The notes under the pieces were generated by a model. That model saw only the letters and a list, made by a program, of their open reading frames with translations, had not been told where the DNA came from and did no database searches. Position numbers and translations under genes: made by a program. From assembly GCA_045598705.1 (NCBI GenBank), contig JAZLMM010000046.1, positions 39,582-103,581 on the forward strand: a DNA stretch of 64,000 nucleotides, in the 5' to 3' direction. This document shows positions 62,330-64,000 of this stretch, in pieces (position 1 is the stretch's first letter; every line of letters begins with the position of its first letter). This stretch comes from Scatonaster sp045598705. Its GTDB lineage: Bacteria; Bacillota; Clostridia; Saccharofermentanales; Saccharofermentanaceae.

Positions 62330-63283
62330 TTACAGATCACGAACCTCATCGAGAATCTTCTTCACAGACTCAGCAGAAGACTGGAGGAAACGGAGTTCCT
62401 GAGGATCAAGATCGAGCTCCAATACTTTCTCGATACCGTCAGCACCGATAATAGTTGGAACGTTTGTGGCAACATCCTGGATACCATACTCGCCGCTCAG
62501 TACGCTACCAACGGTACGGATGGTGTTCTCGCCTTTAAGAAGAGACTTCGCAATGGTGGATACGGAAACAGCAATACCATCGAATGTAGCGCCCTTAAGA
62601 CCGATAACCTCAGCACCAGCCATACGTGTCTTCTCGGCAATCTCAATGCGATCAGCTTGTGTAAAAGAAATGCCCGTTGTCTTAGAGTAATCATCAATGG
62701 AAAGACCGGCAATGTTGGTGGCGCTCCATGCAGGAAGCTGAGAATCACCGTGTTCACCGATGATATAACCATGGACGTTACGAACGTCAATATCAAGTTT
62801 CTGGGAGATGAGAATACGGAAACGAGCACTATCCAATACGGTACCGGAACCGAGAACACGGTTTCTTGGGAGACCAGACCACTTAGTGATCATATAAGTA
62901 AGTACATCTACAGGATTGGAAACAACAAGAATGTTACCAGTTGTGTAATACTCCATAATGCTCTCAGTGATTTTCTTAGCCAGACCAACATTCTTCTTCG
63001 CAAGATCCAGACGAGTCTCACCTGGCTTTCTCGGAATACCAGCCGTGATGATAATCAGATCACAATCTTTAACATCAGAATAATCACCAGCATAGATGTC
63101 CATCTGGCCAAGGAATGGGAGACCGTGACTGATATCCAAAGCCTCACCCTTTGCTTTATCCTTGTTTACATCAATCAGGACCAGCTCAGTGCACAATTGC
63201 TGAATGGCCATAGAAAAAGCAATCGAAGAACCGACTGCACCAGCACCGATAATCGCTACCTTAGAACCATGTTTCACTTTCAT
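62330..63283 (-). CDS. ldh: L-lactate dehydrogenase
   Basis: 317 residues, normal length. NAD-binding GAGAVGSSIAF, then LVLIDVNKDKAKGEALD with the Asp that selects NAD, ITAGIPRKPGETRLDL, NPVDVLTY, and catalytic His178 in IGEHGDSQLPAWS. Reduces pyruvate to L-lactate with NADH. ATG 63283 follows GGAG at six to seven bases; longer frames have no site. A - strand promoter lies 110-140 nt upstream. It indicates a fermentative lifestyle. Confidence 0.96.
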   Translation of the reverse strand: MKVKHGSKVAIIGAGAVGSSIAFSMAIQQLCTELVLIDVNKDKAKGEALDISHGLPFLGQMDIYAGDYSDVKDCDLIIITAGIPRKPGETRLDLAKKNVGLAKKITESIMEYYTTGNILVVSNPVDVLTYMITKWSGLPRNRVLGSGTVLDSARFRILISQKLDIDVRNVHGYIIGEHGDSQLPAWSATNIAGLSIDDYSKTTGISFTQADRIEIAEKTRMAGAEVIGLKGATFDGIAVSVSTIAKSLLKGENTIRTVGSVLSGEYGIQDVATNVPTIIGADGIEKVLELDLDPQELRFLQSSAESVKKILDEVRDL

Positions 63284-63392
63284 TTTTTCTCCATCTCCCC
63301 AAATACACTTTGTATTAAACTCACATTTCAGACGGGTTGTCATGCCGATGAACGGTAGACAAGAAAAACCTTCTCGAAAATCTGGCAAGCGT

Positions 63393-63421
63393 ATTGTAAT
63401 ATGAAACAGAAACAATGACAA
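63393..63421 (-). promoter_or_regulatory. Promoter of ldh
   Basis: On the - strand TTGTCA (63416-63421), 17 nt, TACAAT (63393-63398), giving a ~100-nt leader. From 63422 to 63806 no gene is supported. Confidence 0.7.
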
Positions 63422-63738
63422 TGACCAAAAAGTAAAAAGCATTATGTGCATAAAAGCAAGAGGTAAAATCCATAAGCAAATATGCGAAAAGTATACAGAA
63501 TTAAGAAACACTAGCATACAAGTTTGAGAGAAGGCAGGCTATGTGATGTCAAAAGACAAAATGCGTGATGTGCCTGAGGAGACTTTTCATAGATAGAGAC
63601 GGGAAAAGAAATCTCGATATTAACAAAAGATAATAATGTATATATAAGTACAACATGAATGATTGACAGAAGATTGCATGTACTCACAAAGAGCGTCTGA
63701 AACAGAAATGCAACAATCAAAAATAGAAACTGTATTGG

Positions 63739-63767
63739 CTCAAACGCCCACATTTCAGGCGTTTGAG
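63739..63767. repeat. Inverted repeat upstream of the rRNA promoter
   Basis: CTCAAACGCC (63739-63748) and GGCGTTTGAG (63758-63767) form a perfect 10-bp stem with a 9-nt loop, about 40 bp before the rRNA -35. No T-run follows on either strand, so it may be a protein-binding site or weak hairpin rather than a terminator. Confidence 0.5.
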
Positions 63768-63806
63768 AGCGATGCGAAAAAAGTTTAGAAATTCTCAAAA
63801 AAAGTG

Positions 63807-63835
63807 TTGACACACCCCCACTCCCGTGATAACAT
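63807..63835 (+). promoter_or_regulatory. rRNA operon promoter
   Basis: TTGACA (63807-63812), 17-nt spacer, TAACAT (63830-63835). An A-rich stretch (CAAAAAAAG) before the -35 could be an UP element. The leader contains CCTTGAAAATTGAATA (about 63871-63886), a phrase common in clostridial rRNA leaders and spacers. Confidence 0.85.
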
Positions 63836-63840
63836 AATTA

Positions 63841-63988
63841 AGCGCTTTGCGAGAGCGGAACGCGAACGGACCTTGAAAATTGAATAGAAGAGCAGAAAGT
63901 AATTACTACTTAATTTACGAGCCAATAGTTCAATTCATAGAGTTGAAAAACAAAAAAAGTAAACAAAGAGCCAAACGGCTCTCAAGAT
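63841..63988 (+). ncRNA. rRNA operon 5' leader
   Basis: About 150 nt of transcribed leader between the promoter and the 16S start. It includes a small hairpin GAGCC-AAAC-GGCTC (63968-63981) just before the mature 5' end, likely part of processing. No tRNA or ORF is seen in it. Confidence 0.7.
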
Positions 63989-64000
63989 TTTATTGAGAGT
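63989..64000 (+). rRNA. rrs: 16S rRNA, first ~12 nt (cut by window edge)
   Basis: The final bases, TTATTGAGAGT, match the 5' end of bacterial 16S rRNA (…GAGAGTTTGATCC in Firmicutes); the last T corresponds to about E. coli position 12. The strong promoter and typical leader just upstream support this. The rest is outside the window. Confidence 0.88.

Noticed and set aside
62225..63358. A 377-codon + strand frame
   Set aside because: It is the shadow of ldh on the opposite strand, which has clear catalytic motifs.
63511..63813. A 100-codon - strand frame between ldh and the rRNA promoter
   Set aside because: Starts within the rRNA promoter region, AT-rich hydrophobic sequence with no ribosome binding site or known family.

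Overview
The window is a chromosomal segment of a low-to-moderate GC Firmicute, most probably a member of the Clostridia. The signs are a T-box leader, the hprK-murB-rapZ-whiA block, the rpmH-rnpA-yidD-yidC-jag-mnmE-mnmG-rsmG block, a LytTR/GHKL (Agr-type) two-component pair, a class B sortase, a two-gene SufCB iron-sulfur module and strong AGGAGG ribosome binding sites. No phage, insertion sequence, CRISPR array or conjugative element was seen. The gene order is dense, mostly on the + strand, with many ATGA/TAATG translational overlaps.

Region by region. 1-3500: 3' end of an isochorismatase-family hydrolase, a chloramphenicol-acetyltransferase-like protein whose usual catalytic His is Arg, the SufC/SufB pair, and sortase B, ending at a large hairpin. 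3.9-9.7 kb: LytTR response regulator, GHKL histidine kinase, a 75-residue AgrB-like remnant, and two lipoproteins, one with a solute-binding module. 9.8-17.5 kb: tRNA-Ala(CGC), a surface protein with a Thr/Pro stalk, a divergent GH31 enzyme, a divergent iron-ADH-fold protein coupled to cca, and an orphan type IV pilin-like protein. 17.8-22.8 kb: an envelope cluster of a CAP-domain protein, a DUF2752 membrane protein, two zinc-ribbon membrane proteins and a 719-residue zinc-ribbon coiled-coil/DUF4177 protein. 23-29 kb: an EF-G paralogue, then hprK-murB-rapZ-whiA (yvcK absent). 29-31 kb: a PadR-HAAS operon.

30.8-41 kb: a T-box leader (candidate Phe specifier) in front of a phenylacetate-CoA ligase, glutamine synthetase, a macrodomain fusion protein, D-Ala-D-Ala ligase, a large membrane protein, an HI0933-type flavoprotein and an EamA transporter that overlap tail to tail. 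41-48.5 kb: a membrane-anchored PQQ-like propeller protein, two unknowns, a uridine-kinase-like P-loop kinase, a MetA-fold homoserine acyltransferase (Glu at the acyl-CoA-selecting position), NAD(P)HX dehydratase and alanine racemase. 48.5-55.5 kb: the rpmH-to-rsmG block, without dnaA/dnaN beside rpmH. 55.5-64 kb: AEC transporter, ECF sigma/anti-sigma pair, gyrA without gyrB, a D,D-carboxypeptidase, L-lactate dehydrogenase, and finally the promoter and leader of an rRNA operon; the last dozen bases are the start of 16S rRNA.

Common themes are cell-wall building (murB, ddl, alr, D,D-carboxypeptidase, sortase) and translation (cca, EF-G, rpmH, yidC, tRNA modification, rRNA). Several enzymes carry substitutions at canonical active-site positions (CAT-like, GH31, iron-ADH). 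All calls are by eye from sequence; no database search or structure prediction was run.
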